Shown piece after piece: positions 8,391 to 18,009 of a stretch of DNA of 60,058 bases. Positions within the stretch are counted from its first letter, which is position 1; each line of letters starts with the position of its first letter. The position numbers and the translations under genes were made by a program. Source of the DNA: Planctomycetota bacterium (GTDB taxonomy: Bacteria > Planctomycetota > PLA2 > JAEUHO01); assembly GCA_029259775.1 (NCBI GenBank), contig JAJDEN010000026.1, positions 1 through 60,058 of the forward strand, written 5' to 3'. The notes under the pieces were generated by a model, which worked only from the letters and a program-made list of their open reading frames with translations, was not told the DNA's origin and did not search any database.

Positions 8391-9907
8391 CGTGCTACGT
8401 GCGCCACGAGCCGTAGGACCTTGCCGTCGGTGTAGAGCGCGCCGCGGATGTCCCCGCCCGCCAGCATCGCGAGGAAGCCGCCGGGCTTGAGGGCCCGGCC
8501 GAGGATGCGCTCGGCGCGGCGATGCTGGAGGAAGAACGACGCCACGAGGTGCATGCCCTTCGGCATGTCCGGCGGCGCGACGACCGGAGCCGGGCCCGTG
8601 GCGAGGAACGCGACCATGCCCTCCGCCGCGGCCTCGGCGCTCGGCCCGAGCGTGATGATGCCGCGGCCCGACGCCTGGCGCTGCTCGATCGTGCCCGCCG
8701 GCGCCTTGCGCGGCACCGTCGTGTCGCCGGTCGTGATGGGGGCAGCGCCCTCGGCGAGAGGCGCCGTGGTCCACGGCGCGGCGGGGTCCACGGGCAGGCC
8801 CGACGTGAAGAAGTCGTGCGAGCCGTCGCGCGCCGCGACGCCCAGCGTCATGGCATAGCCCGTTCCCGCCGCGCGCTCCGCCCAGACGAGGGTGCCGCCG
8901 CGGTGCTTTGCCCTGTAGGTGGCGAAGGCGCCCACAGGGTCCTTCCGCGAGGCCTCCAGGTCGCGATCCAGGAGCCGTACACCGCACTGCACCAGCGCTT
9001 GCGCCACGAAGGCGCGGTGCTCGGCCCACGGCATCCACAGCCAGGCCTGCGCGCTCGGCGGCGCGGGCGGCGGCTCGTCGGCCTTGCGGTCGGCGGTCCA
9101 CGCGGGCACGGCCTTCAGCGCCTCGGCGACCTTGCTGCCTGCGAGCGGCCTGAGATCGGCACGCATCCGGCCTTCGTGCTGCCAAGCCCATACGCGCATC
9201 GTGTCCCAGCTGTCGCGGAGCCGCAGGATGCGCTTGTCGCCTGGCAGGAAGGCCGAGATCTCCTTCGTCTTGGGATCGATCGTCATGCGCGCGGCCTTGA
9301 CGTCGAGCCCCAGGGCGAGCAGCAGATCGCGCCAGGGATAGTGCTTGGCCAACTGCAGCGCATGGTCGACGAGGCTCGGCATGTGGGCCGCCATGGACCA
9401 GTCCTCGCCCAGATCCTCGCAGGCGAGGGAGCCGGTGCCGATGCGGCGGGTCGCGTCGCGGTTCGGACCTACGGCGATCCAGTCGCCGCGGCGATGGAGA
9501 TGCTGGGCGTGGCGGATGATGCCGCGCTCGAGGAAGTCCGTGCGCATGAACTCCTTCTCGAAGGCGTCCGCGTCCTTCGCGCGGAAGATCGCCATCGTCG
9601 AGTCGAGCCCCAGCGTGCGGGGCATGAGCACGACATGCACCCAGTCTTCGTGGTCCACGCCGACGAGGCCGGGGTTGTTGCGTTCGAGGCCCAGCGCTTC
9701 GCGCGGCGGGCGGACCTTCGGTCCGCGAGGCCCCGGCGAGGTGAGATCGAGCGTGTCCAGGCCGCGCACGCGATGGACGAGGATGGCGCCCTCCGGGGCG
9801 ACGTTCCCGATCGTCGGCTTTGCGGCGACGACGGAGTGGGCGGCTGCGTAGAGCAGGCTGATCGCCAGCGGGAGAAGGATCCAGCAGATGGCCGGGACGC
9901 GACGCAT
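8387..9907 (-). CDS. exported or membrane-anchored protein, unrecognised
   Basis: The 506-residue protein starts at ATG 9907 with GGAG four bases upstream. A single N-terminal hydrophobic segment (VPAICWILLPLAISLLYAAA) is followed by a soluble body with alternating alpha/beta segments, including VAPEGAILVHRVRGLD, DSTMAIFRAKDADAFEKEF, MTLGVAARDGSHDFF and GIITLGPSAEAAAEGMVAF. The opening and the recurring 'score-like' segments resemble large secreted proteins of Planctomycetota related to DUF3352, but I cannot confirm this. No catalytic motif is visible. It is transcribed divergently from the HAD phosphatase gene, with 75 bases between the two starts, and lies upstream of priA. Confidence 0.7.
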   Translation of the reverse strand: MRRVPAICWILLPLAISLLYAAAHSVVAAKPTIGNVAPEGAILVHRVRGLDTLDLTSPGPRGPKVRPPREALGLERNNPGLVGVDHEDWVHVVLMPRTLGLDSTMAIFRAKDADAFEKEFMRTDFLERGIIRHAQHLHRRGDWIAVGPNRDATRRIGTGSLACEDLGEDWSMAAHMPSLVDHALQLAKHYPWRDLLLALGLDVKAARMTIDPKTKEISAFLPGDKRILRLRDSWDTMRVWAWQHEGRMRADLRPLAGSKVAEALKAVPAWTADRKADEPPPAPPSAQAWLWMPWAEHRAFVAQALVQCGVRLLDRDLEASRKDPVGAFATYRAKHRGGTLVWAERAAGTGYAMTLGVAARDGSHDFFTSGLPVDPAAPWTTAPLAEGAAPITTGDTTVPRKAPAGTIEQRQASGRGIITLGPSAEAAAEGMVAFLATGPAPVVAPPDMPKGMHLVASFFLQHRRAERILGRALKPGGFLAMLAGGDIRGALYTDGKVLRLVAHVAR

Positions 9908-9982
9908 GAACTCCGTTCGGGCCGCCTCCTGCGGCGGATCTTCCTGCGCCGAGGCCGTGCCCCCCTGGTATGCCAGCGGCTG

Positions 9983-10855
9983 ATGATGGTACCCGGACTG
10001 AAACGGCTCCGTGAACGCTTCGAGGCGATCCTGATCGATCTCGACGGCACCCTGCTGGATGGGGCGTCCGAGGTCACCGACCGGACGAAACGGGCGGTTC
10101 ACGCCCTCCGCGACGCAGGCTTCCACGTGATGCTCTGCACCGGGCGCAGCGTGGCCGGGACGCTGCCGCACTACAAGCGACTCGAGCTCGAGACGCCGAT
10201 CGCGACCTACAACGGCTCGTGGATCGGCCACCCGGACCGTGAGCCGGACCACTACATCCCGATCCCCGACGTGTACCTCGACGAGATCTTCGATACCGAG
10301 CTGAGCGCGCACTTCTCGTTCCGTCACAAGGCGGAGACCAAGTTCACGGTGATGACGGAGCATCCGGAGCATCACAAGGTCGCCAGCTGGTTCGAGAACG
10401 TCGTGCGTTCCTCAGGTCACCACGAGTTGCCGACCCAGGACATCCTCCGCATCAGCATGTTCTTCGACGAGACCGAGCCGGCGAGCGGCCCCGTCAAGGA
10501 CGTGCTCTGGAGCAGCTTCTCGGACGCGACGAAGGCCGCGCTGCGTGTCGAGGCGTTTCCGCTGTCGATGTTCCCGAAGTACGAGGGCTCGACGCTGCAC
10601 CTCTTCGAGGTGCAGGGCAACTCCAAGGGCAAGGCGGAGACGTTCGACTACCTCGAGCGCCACCACGGCATCAGCGCCGAGCGCACGATCGCGATCGGCG
10701 ATCACATGAATGACCTCACGATGCTCGAGGGCGCCGGGCTGGCTGTCGTGCCGTCGAGTGGCGTCCCCGCGGCCCGTTCACGTGCCCACGTGCTGATCGG
10801 CCACCACGCGCGGGACGCGATCGCCGAGTGGGTCGAGAACGGCGCGCCGACGTAG
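9983..10855 (+). CDS. HAD-superfamily (Cof-like, type IIB) phosphatase
   Basis: The 290 residues include HAD motif I (ILIDLDGTLLDG), motif II (HVMLCTGRSVAG), a lysine region in a large C2-type cap and the motif III/IV block (ERTIAIGDHMNDLTMLEGAG). These match the Cof/YidA group that dephosphorylates small phosphosugars or nucleotides in the cytoplasm. The cap spans roughly residues 85 to 190. Substrate cannot be predicted. Two ATG codons are adjacent at 9983 and 9986. The gene ends at the first copy of a tandem intergenic repeat, whose leading GCCGACGTAG includes the stop codon. Confidence 0.9.
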   Translation: MMVPGLKRLRERFEAILIDLDGTLLDGASEVTDRTKRAVHALRDAGFHVMLCTGRSVAGTLPHYKRLELETPIATYNGSWIGHPDREPDHYIPIPDVYLDEIFDTELSAHFSFRHKAETKFTVMTEHPEHHKVASWFENVVRSSGHHELPTQDILRISMFFDETEPASGPVKDVLWSSFSDATKAALRVEAFPLSMFPKYEGSTLHLFEVQGNSKGKAETFDYLERHHGISAERTIAIGDHMNDLTMLEGAGLAVVPSSGVPAARSRAHVLIGHHARDAIAEWVENGAPT

Positions 10856-11170
10856 GGGCGCCTCCCCGCACTTTGACTTTGACGTTGCCTTTGACTTCGC
10901 CCTTCGACGGATCAGCTGCAGTCCGTGTCCGTGTCCATGAAGTGCACGTGGCAAGCCAGGGGACGTGGAAGTCAACGTCAACGTCAACGAGCCCAGGGCC
11001 GACGTAGGGGCGCCACCCCGCACATTGACATTGACGTTGCCTTGGACTTCGCCCTTCTACGGAGCAGCTGCAGTCAGTGGCGGTGTCCGTGTCCCTGAAG
11101 TGCACGTGGCAAGCCAGGGGACGTGGAAGTCAACGTCAACGTCAAAGAGCCAAGGGCCGACGTACGGGCG
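10846..11170. repeat. tandem intergenic element, two copies plus a remnant
   Basis: This convergent intergenic stretch of about 380 bases holds no gene. It consists of a unit starting GCCGACGTAGGGGCGCC at 10846 and again at 10998, with a broken third start at 11156, giving periods of 152 and 158. A 50-base run (10938-10987 and 11096-11145) is identical in both copies. Each copy carries TTGAC-type hexamers near the front and their inverse (GTCAAC repeats) near the end, so each can fold into a long stem with about 17-18 of 21 pairs. GTGTCC hexamers lie in the loop. Confidence 0.8.
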
Positions 11171-11177
11171 CTCCCAA

Positions 11178-11198
11178 GCGCCGCGCCACGCGCGGCGC
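11178..11198 (-). terminator. candidate hairpin downstream of the kinase-FGE gene
   Basis: GCGCCGCG and CGCGGCGC form a perfect 8-bp stem with a CCACG loop about 38 bases after the minus-strand kinase stop. There is no U-tract, so intrinsic termination is only a possibility. Confidence 0.35.
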
Positions 11199-11235
11199 GC
11201 GTGGGCACCCTCTGTGTCCGTGCGGACGGAAGGGC

Positions 11236-14136
11236 CTACCTCGGCGGCTCACCGCCCGGGATGTCCTGCACACACCGGAAGCCCGTCGTCATGTGGCGCT
11301 CGTCGCCCTTGAGGACGCGGTGGATGTAGATCGCGCCCTGGTCGGGGTCGTCGCCAACCGCCGCACCCTTCACGAGCACGGCATCATCCTTCAGGTCCTC
11401 GATGTAGCTCGTGACCATCTCGCGCGCGTTGCCCAGCATGCCCCGCACGCCGAACGGGCTTCTGTCCTGCGCGTGGGAGCCCGCCTCGCGGAGCGGCGCG
11501 ACGAAGTCGGCCTCCGTGCGTTCGCCACGCGCGCCGTTGGCGAGGTCATGCCCCATCGTCGCACCGGCGGCCAGCACCCACTCGGCTTCCGTCGCGAGCC
11601 GTACGCTGGCCCCGGCCTTCTTCGCACGCCAGGCAGCGTAGGCGCGGGCGTCCGACGGACGGATGCCAACGACGGGTGAGCCCTCGAGCCCCTCGATCAC
11701 GATGGGTGCGCCGTCCTGCTCGGGGTCGGGCATGAACCCGGCCTTGGGGCCGCGCTCCTTGCGCTCGGGGGCAGGCAAGGTGGCGAGGTACTGCGCATAG
11801 GCCGAGTTGGTGACTTCGGCGGCGTCCATGAAGAATGCCGGCACGACGGTCGCCGCCGTACTCGGGGCGTTGAAGGGGAAGTCGCGCGCCAGCACGCGGC
11901 CGCCCAACACGAGGACCATGCCCGCGGGCGCGCTCGAGGGCGCGACGGACACGCTGAACACCTCCAGCGGCGGTTCGAGGGCGATCTTCGCCGCCTCCTG
12001 CTGATTGCGGATCCAGAGCGGAACGTCGATGGGGAAGGTGAGTCCGCCGGAGCCCGTCACCTGGTAGGCCGACGGGGGCAGTGTGTTCTCGCCCCGCTGG
12101 ACCGCGACGCTCTCGTTCGTCACGAGGTTGCGTGCTTGCAGTTCGACCGACGCGGGCACATCGATGCGGATGCGCGGGGGAGCGAAGATGCTGCGCACGT
12201 ACGCGAGTTGCTCGCGCACGGCCTGGACGCTGGGCGCGTCGGGTTCGTCAGCGAGACGCGCCGCGATCTGATTGGCACGCTCATCGAGGGCGCCCCAGAG
12301 ACGGTTGCGCTCGATCGCCGTCAGGTTGTCGGCCACGCGGCGGAGTCCCTCGAGGCTCGTCTTGAGCGCATCAATGTCCTCTTCGGCGTCGGCGACGCGT
12401 GTCGACGGCGGCGCGGCCCCAGGCTTGGCGACCATCGAGGCGAGGCCGATACCGGCCACCAACCCAACGATCAGCCACACGGTTGTCACGATGTGCGTGC
12501 GCACGGCGCGGCGCGCGCTCTCGACCGCCGCGGCCTTGCCACCGACCTCGGTCAGCGCACGAACGCGATCGCCGCCCAGCCAAGAGCCGAGTTCGGTGCT
12601 CAGCTGACGCGCGTTGACGTAGCGGTCGGACGTGGATACGGCCATCGCCTTGTTGATGACGGCCCTGAGGGCCGCCGGCGTGGCGGCCGGGAGGTCGACG
12701 TAGACGCCGTTGCGGGCGTCCTTGAACAGGTCGTCCACCGTGCGCAGGTTCGGGTCCGTGAGCCGGATCAGCTGCTCGTCGCACATGTCGATCTTGCGCT
12801 CGTCGTCGGCCGCGACGGCCTTCTCCTTGGTGAGCTTGAGCGCTTCGATGCGGCGCTTGAGCTCCGACTTGCTGATGTTGGATGCGCCGGCAATGGGCGG
12901 CTCGCCCGAGACGACGTAATGCAGCGTCGCGCCGAGGCCCCAGACGTCTGTGCGGGCGTGGACGCTGCCCTTGACCTGCTCGGGCGGGATGAAGCGCGGC
13001 GTGCCGACGATGCCCTCCGCCTCCGTCGTGGGGGGGATGACCGCCTTGCTCGCAAAGCCGGTCTTCTTCTCGAGGACGTGGCAGATGCCGAAGTCGATCA
13101 CGTACGGGCGGCCGGTCCGTGTGTCGATGAGCACGTTGTCAGGCTTGAGATCGCGGTGGATGACGCCGTTCTCGACGTTGGCTACGTAGACGCCGTCGGC
13201 GATGGGCGTGATCAGCTCCTTCACGAGCGTCTCGAGGTCGCCGTACTTCTTCATCGTGGCATAGCGCTTGAGACGGTCCTCGTCGCGGCGGCGTACGAGG
13301 TCGGTCAGCGTCCACGGCTTGTAGAGCAGCTCCATCGTAAAGAACGGTCGGCCGTCGTCGAGCGTGCCGCGGTCGAACACGGGCATGATGTTCTGGTGCC
13401 GGATGTTGGCCTGCACCTCGATCTCGCGCAGGAAGCGCTGGTGCATGACGGCGCTCGCGTCCTTGGCGAGGACCTTGAGGGCGACGGCGCGGTTCGTCGT
13501 CGGGTCGAAGGCGCGGTAGACGGTGCTCGTGCCGCCCACGCCGACCACACGCTCGATCGCGTAGCGGCCGATGTGGTCGCCGTCCTTGAACTCGGCGTCG
13601 ACGTCGAGGCCGTCATCGGACGCTTCCGCCTTGTCGGCAGCGCCCTCGTACTTCGCGGAGGCGGCCGTGGGCGCGTCCTGCTCGGGCTTGCTCTCCTTCT
13701 TGTTCGCTTCGGAGGAGGCCCCTGCCGGGGTGTCGGCCGGGGCCTTCTCGGAAGTCACGGGCTTGGGCGTCGGGTCTTTGGACGACGCGTCCTTGGACGT
13801 CGTGCTCTTGGGCGTGCCCTTCTTGGCCCGCTTGGACTTCGAGACCGGCGCACTGCCCTTCTTGCTCTTCGTCGGGGTCGGCGCGGGCGCCGGAGCTTCC
13901 TTCTTCGTCTCGGCGCTGTCGGCCGTCTCTTCCTTGTCGGCGTACAGCTCCGGGCCATCGGCCTTGCAGACGGGGCCGCCGTCCTCGCCAAGGCTCACGA
14001 CAAGCGGCTTCTCGCAGCCGACGCAGTTCAGGCGCATCACGGCGCCGCCGGTGCCCTCGAGGGCCTGGAGGTTCGCGCGATGCTTCTGCCCGCAGGCGGG
14101 GCAGAAGAAGGCAGGGGGCTTCTTGGCGTCACTCAT
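11236..14136 (-). CDS. Ser/Thr protein kinase fused to FGE-sulfatase-like domain
   Basis: The 966-residue protein has four parts. Residues 12-41 form a zinc ribbon (C12, C15, C38, C41). A Lys/Ala/Pro/Ser-rich linker runs to about 185. A Hanks-type kinase domain follows, with G-loop GVGGTSTV (199-206), K221, HRDLKPDN (327-334), DFG (348-350) and a PPEQ in the APE position. One transmembrane helix lies at about 549-569, followed by a helical spacer and a formylglycine-generating-enzyme-like domain from about 738 (GMVLVLGG... VTNSAYAQYL... VRLATEAEWVLAA... FGVRGMLGNAREMV). The kinase is thus cytoplasmic and the FGE-like sensor domain outside. Catalytic kinase residues look intact. Its start is 42 bases after the end of the histidine kinase gene, implying one operon. 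Confidence 0.93.
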   Translation of the reverse strand: MSDAKKPPAFFCPACGQKHRANLQALEGTGGAVMRLNCVGCEKPLVVSLGEDGGPVCKADGPELYADKEETADSAETKKEAPAPAPTPTKSKKGSAPVSKSKRAKKGTPKSTTSKDASSKDPTPKPVTSEKAPADTPAGASSEANKKESKPEQDAPTAASAKYEGAADKAEASDDGLDVDAEFKDGDHIGRYAIERVVGVGGTSTVYRAFDPTTNRAVALKVLAKDASAVMHQRFLREIEVQANIRHQNIMPVFDRGTLDDGRPFFTMELLYKPWTLTDLVRRRDEDRLKRYATMKKYGDLETLVKELITPIADGVYVANVENGVIHRDLKPDNVLIDTRTGRPYVIDFGICHVLEKKTGFASKAVIPPTTEAEGIVGTPRFIPPEQVKGSVHARTDVWGLGATLHYVVSGEPPIAGASNISKSELKRRIEALKLTKEKAVAADDERKIDMCDEQLIRLTDPNLRTVDDLFKDARNGVYVDLPAATPAALRAVINKAMAVSTSDRYVNARQLSTELGSWLGGDRVRALTEVGGKAAAVESARRAVRTHIVTTVWLIVGLVAGIGLASMVAKPGAAPPSTRVADAEEDIDALKTSLEGLRRVADNLTAIERNRLWGALDERANQIAARLADEPDAPSVQAVREQLAYVRSIFAPPRIRIDVPASVELQARNLVTNESVAVQRGENTLPPSAYQVTGSGGLTFPIDVPLWIRNQQEAAKIALEPPLEVFSVSVAPSSAPAGMVLVLGGRVLARDFPFNAPSTAATVVPAFFMDAAEVTNSAYAQYLATLPAPERKERGPKAGFMPDPEQDGAPIVIEGLEGSPVVGIRPSDARAYAAWRAKKAGASVRLATEAEWVLAAGATMGHDLANGARGERTEADFVAPLREAGSHAQDRSPFGVRGMLGNAREMVTSYIEDLKDDAVLVKGAAVGDDPDQGAIYIHRVLKGDERHMTTGFRCVQDIPGGEPPR

Positions 14137-14178
14137 GGCGCGTCATCCTAAACGCGCATGCGCTTCGCGGACAGTCGC

Positions 14179-17100
14179 CTACGCGGGGGCGCGTCCCGCG
14201 GGCCACCAAAGCTCGAAGGTCGTGCCCTCGCCGGGCACGCTCTGGACCTCGATCGAGCCGCCCATCTCCTCCAGGATGCCCGCCACGATGGCGAGACCGA
14301 GCCCCGTACCGCGCGTCTTGGTGCTGAACTGCGGCTCGAAGAGCCTGTCCTGGTGCTCGAGCGGGATGCCGACGCCTTCGTCGGCGATCGTGACGAGCAC
14401 CCCAGGACGGCCGCCGCGCTCCCTGCTCGTGGCACGCAGCAGCACCCGGCCGCCGCCCTTCGCTTCCACGGACTGGTAGGCGTTGAGCACCATGTTGTGC
14501 AGGATGCGCTTGAGTTCCTCCGCGTCCCAGCGGACGGCCGGGAGGCCTTCGGCGACCTCGCAGCGCACGTGGACGTCGTGGGTGACCGTGCCGCCGTATT
14601 CGGCCGTCACCTCGGCGACCAGCGCGCCGGCGTCGATCGCCTCCACCTGGCGCCGGGGCAGCCGGGCGAACTGTGCGAAGTCGCGCGCGATGCGGTCGAG
14701 GCCTTCGATCTGCTTCAGCAGCATCGGGGCGCGCTCCTGGATGATGGCCGCTCCACGCTCCGGGTCTCGCGCGATCTCCGCCTCGGTCTGCTGGAGCAGC
14801 AGGCGCATCGGCGTCAGCGGGTTCTTGATCTCGTGCGCGACCTGTCGGGCCATGCCGCGCCAGGCCGACTCGCGCTCGCCTTGCCGCACGCGCTCGGTCA
14901 TGTCACGGAGTTCGCGCGTCATGGCATTGAACGCGCGCACCAGCTGGCCGATCTCGTCCTGGCCCTCGCCGTGCAGCTCGACGTCGAGATCGCCCGCGGC
15001 GACACGCTCCGTGCCGATCGCGAGGTCGCCCAGGGGGCGCGTCAGGCGACGCGAGGCGTAGATGCCGCCCACGAGGACGAGGACGAGCGTGAGCATGTAG
15101 GCCGCGAGCAGCACGCTGCCTGTGAGCGTCAGTTGCTCCTCGATGCGGTCCGCCTCGTAGAGCAGGGGCACGCCGACCGTCGCGCGGGTATCGCCGTTGC
15201 CGTCCAGGACGGGGGCGTAGCCGAACCACACGTGGCGTCCGGCGTAGACCGCCTCGCGCCGCACGAGCTCCCGGCGCTCGTGCACCGTGGCGCGGAACGC
15301 GCTCGCGGGGAGGCGCCCCGAGAGCAGTTCCGCGTCGATCAGACCGTTGCGGCTGGCGGCTTGCAACTCGCCGCTCCGGTAGAGCAGCACGTCGTGGCGC
15401 CGCTGCGGGGCCCACTCCTCGAGCTTGTCGGTGTCCGCGGAGTCGAAGACGCCCGCGCCCATCATCTCGAGGTCCTTGCGCACGCGGGCGAGGTCGGTCT
15501 GGAGCCGCTCCGTCAATCGCGCGTCGTGGCGCCCCTGGGTCTCGCGCGCGCTTGCGATGCCCAGCAGCACGAGCGGCACGACCGACATGACGAAGTAGGA
15601 CAGCAGGATCTTGTGCTGCAGGAGCATGCGGAACGTAGGCAGCGAGACGAGCAGGAAGAACGTCGCCGCAAGCAGCCCCAGGCCGACGCCGACGACGACC
15701 AGGCGCGCGAGCGCGAGCAGCGCGTCGCCCAGGGAAGCCGCTTCGCGGCGCACCGCGAACACGGAGCTGCGATCGCCGTTCCAGCGGGCATAGCCGTGCT
15801 CGCCGTCCGTGTGCCAGTCGAGGAAGGGAGCGTCGGGGCCGAGGCGCGCGAGCGCCTCCGGACCGAAGCCGCCGGCCGTGCGAGCGAGCGAGGGATCGCT
15901 CGAAGCCACCACGATCCCGTCGCGCATCTCGGCGAACTGCGGCGCACGACGCGCCGGTAGCGGGATGGGCCCGTTGCGCTCGCGCGTCGCCGCAAGACCG
16001 GCCAGGCCCTTGAGCCGGAGGTCCATGCGGTCGGGGATCGTCAGCACGACGTGACCGACCACCGTGCCTTGCTCGTCGCGCAGGCGCAGGCGTCCGACGA
16101 GGCAGCGCAGCGTGGTGGGACCGCCCGGGACGACGAGGAACTCCTCGTCGACCGTTTGGCTGCTGGGCTCGCGAGGGACCGGCAGCATCCGCCGCGGTAG
16201 GTTCGTCAGGGCAAACTTCTCGAGCATGCGCCCGCGGTCGTCGAGCACGTGGATCACGCCGGGGTGGCGCTGCCAATGCGTCGCGCTGCGCAACCACAAG
16301 TACAGCGCCAGGCCCTCGGGGTTCGCTCCGCGCGAGGCCTTGGCCAGGGCTTCTTGCAGGTATGCGTCGTGCGCGGCGTCTCCCAGGGCAATCGCGACGC
16401 CGGCGTGGGCGACGTCCTCGCTGCTGAGAATCTCCTCCAGCGTCTCTTCCAGGGCCGCGCTCTCGCGCTCGGCCACCCGCGCCCAGAGCACGGGGTAGGC
16501 CAGGGCGACGGCGAGCACGCTCAGCACGAGCACACGGCCGGGCAGCGCCATCGCGAAGCGGCCTTCGCCGCGGCCCACGACGCCGCAGGCCAGGACCGGG
16601 ATCGCGAGCACGACCCAATGCGGTCGCGCGATGAGGTCGGCCGCCAGCCACGTGAGCGCGCACGCGGCGATCATGAGCACGACGCGCCGCACCCAGACCC
16701 CGCGGTAGGGCAGCGCGCGCCAGCCGCGGCGGAGTGTGATGTGGGCAATGAGGTAGGTCGTCGCGGTCACGGCGACCAACCCGAAGAGCATCAGGGCGAC
16801 CGGCGCCGATGGCACGAAGGTGTGCGCTTGGAAGAAGGGCGTCTGGCCGCCCGCGACGGAGACGTTCACCACGAGGAGCCACACGCCGGCGGCGACGGCC
16901 GACGTCAGGAGGGCGAGCGCCACGGTGAGTACCCGACCGACGGCACTCGTGGGGATCTCCAGGTGCCGGAAGGCGTACGTGAGGCAGATGACCACGAGCA
17001 GGTAGGCCACGGCCGTCAGGGCGAAGTCGCCCGAGGAGGCCAGCCAGCCGAGGACTGTCTCGACGGCGAACTCGGATGGGCTGAAGGCCTCGCGGAGCGG

Positions 17101-18009
17101 TTCGAAGCGGCTGGGGATGTCCAGCCAGCGCAGCACGCCGCGCACGACCAAGACCAGCAGACCGCCCGAGAGCCAGCGCGCCGTGGGATGCGGCAGCCGT
17201 GCCACGCCGTAGCGGACCAGCGCGTACGTGCCGAGTCCCAGCAGCACGAGGACCAGCAGGCCGACGATGCCCGCGCGGTCGGCGACGACGCGCTCGCGCA
17301 AGACGTCCAGATCATGCACACGCAACGCGGCGGTGAGGACGTGGCTGCCGTCCGCATCCCGCACTTCGACGTGCCGCAAGCAGAGCGCGTCGCAGTCCGC
17401 TTCGGGTACGGCGTCCGGGGCGAGCAGGCGAACCTGGAAGAGATCGAGCGGATCCAACCAGCGGGCCTGGAACGCGCGCGGCATCTGCGCGTCGGGACCT
17501 TGCTCGTCGAGCAGGTATGTCGCGGTCGCCTTGCCGCCCATCACGTCCAGCGGACCCACGACGAGCGCCCGCAGGAACGGACCCTCGTGGTACGTGACGT
17601 CGCCGCTCGCGAAGGAACGGTCCCACGGCCGTGGGGCGGGGAGGTCGTGCGGTTGGATCGAGCGCCCGGCCCAGATCGACGCGCCGTCCGGGCCGACCCA
17701 GATGAGCCCGGAGAGATCGTGGCGGCTGCGCAGGGCCTCGAGGAAGTCGAAGCGTGCCGCGCCGTCCCCGCCCGCGTCCGTCAGGAAGCGCTCGACCTGA
17801 CCGAGGGCCTCGCGGCAGGCAGCGAGCTTCGTACCGAGGTCCCGCGCGATGAACGCGGCGCCGCGCGTGAGGCGATCTTCGGCGCGCTCCTTCGCGTCGC
17901 CCTCGTCAGCGCCGCAGCCCGCGAGCAGGAACGCCGCCGCGACGACGACCAGGACCGCGCGTGCTACTTGCGCGGCTTGGCAGATTCGGTCAGCGACGCG
18001 AGGACCCAT
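14179..18009 (-). CDS. large membrane histidine kinase, NtrY-like
   Basis: The 1276-residue protein has a lipoprotein-like N-terminus (FLLAGCG) followed by an extracytoplasmic domain and about eight transmembrane helices between residues 230 and 520. Further sensory segments and two more helices precede a HAMP linker near 990-1040. The catalytic core has the H box VAHEIKNPLTPM (H1059), N box at 1172, DEGVGIP and GTGLGLAIV. HEIKNPLTP is typical of the NtrY branch. Such kinases pair with NtrC-type regulators, and one is encoded 3 kb away at 21135-22487. The start overlaps the end of the small exported protein gene by 46 bases, suggesting translational coupling. The many membrane helices and long periplasmic part are larger than in standard NtrY. 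Confidence 0.9.
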   Translation of the reverse strand: MGPRVADRICQAAQVARAVLVVVAAAFLLAGCGADEGDAKERAEDRLTRGAAFIARDLGTKLAACREALGQVERFLTDAGGDGAARFDFLEALRSRHDLSGLIWVGPDGASIWAGRSIQPHDLPAPRPWDRSFASGDVTYHEGPFLRALVVGPLDVMGGKATATYLLDEQGPDAQMPRAFQARWLDPLDLFQVRLLAPDAVPEADCDALCLRHVEVRDADGSHVLTAALRVHDLDVLRERVVADRAGIVGLLVLVLLGLGTYALVRYGVARLPHPTARWLSGGLLVLVVRGVLRWLDIPSRFEPLREAFSPSEFAVETVLGWLASSGDFALTAVAYLLVVICLTYAFRHLEIPTSAVGRVLTVALALLTSAVAAGVWLLVVNVSVAGGQTPFFQAHTFVPSAPVALMLFGLVAVTATTYLIAHITLRRGWRALPYRGVWVRRVVLMIAACALTWLAADLIARPHWVVLAIPVLACGVVGRGEGRFAMALPGRVLVLSVLAVALAYPVLWARVAERESAALEETLEEILSSEDVAHAGVAIALGDAAHDAYLQEALAKASRGANPEGLALYLWLRSATHWQRHPGVIHVLDDRGRMLEKFALTNLPRRMLPVPREPSSQTVDEEFLVVPGGPTTLRCLVGRLRLRDEQGTVVGHVVLTIPDRMDLRLKGLAGLAATRERNGPIPLPARRAPQFAEMRDGIVVASSDPSLARTAGGFGPEALARLGPDAPFLDWHTDGEHGYARWNGDRSSVFAVRREAASLGDALLALARLVVVGVGLGLLAATFFLLVSLPTFRMLLQHKILLSYFVMSVVPLVLLGIASARETQGRHDARLTERLQTDLARVRKDLEMMGAGVFDSADTDKLEEWAPQRRHDVLLYRSGELQAASRNGLIDAELLSGRLPASAFRATVHERRELVRREAVYAGRHVWFGYAPVLDGNGDTRATVGVPLLYEADRIEEQLTLTGSVLLAAYMLTLVLVLVGGIYASRRLTRPLGDLAIGTERVAAGDLDVELHGEGQDEIGQLVRAFNAMTRELRDMTERVRQGERESAWRGMARQVAHEIKNPLTPMRLLLQQTEAEIARDPERGAAIIQERAPMLLKQIEGLDRIARDFAQFARLPRRQVEAIDAGALVAEVTAEYGGTVTHDVHVRCEVAEGLPAVRWDAEELKRILHNMVLNAYQSVEAKGGGRVLLRATSRERGGRPGVLVTIADEGVGIPLEHQDRLFEPQFSTKTRGTGLGLAIVAGILEEMGGSIEVQSVPGEGTTFELWWPAGRAPA

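Noticed and set aside
12136..15960. Two long plus-strand frames (671 and 600 residues) opposite the kinase genes
   Set aside because: They are rich in Arg, His, Asp and Ala without any domain, as expected antisense to GC-rich genes, and the minus-strand frames have full kinase motifs.
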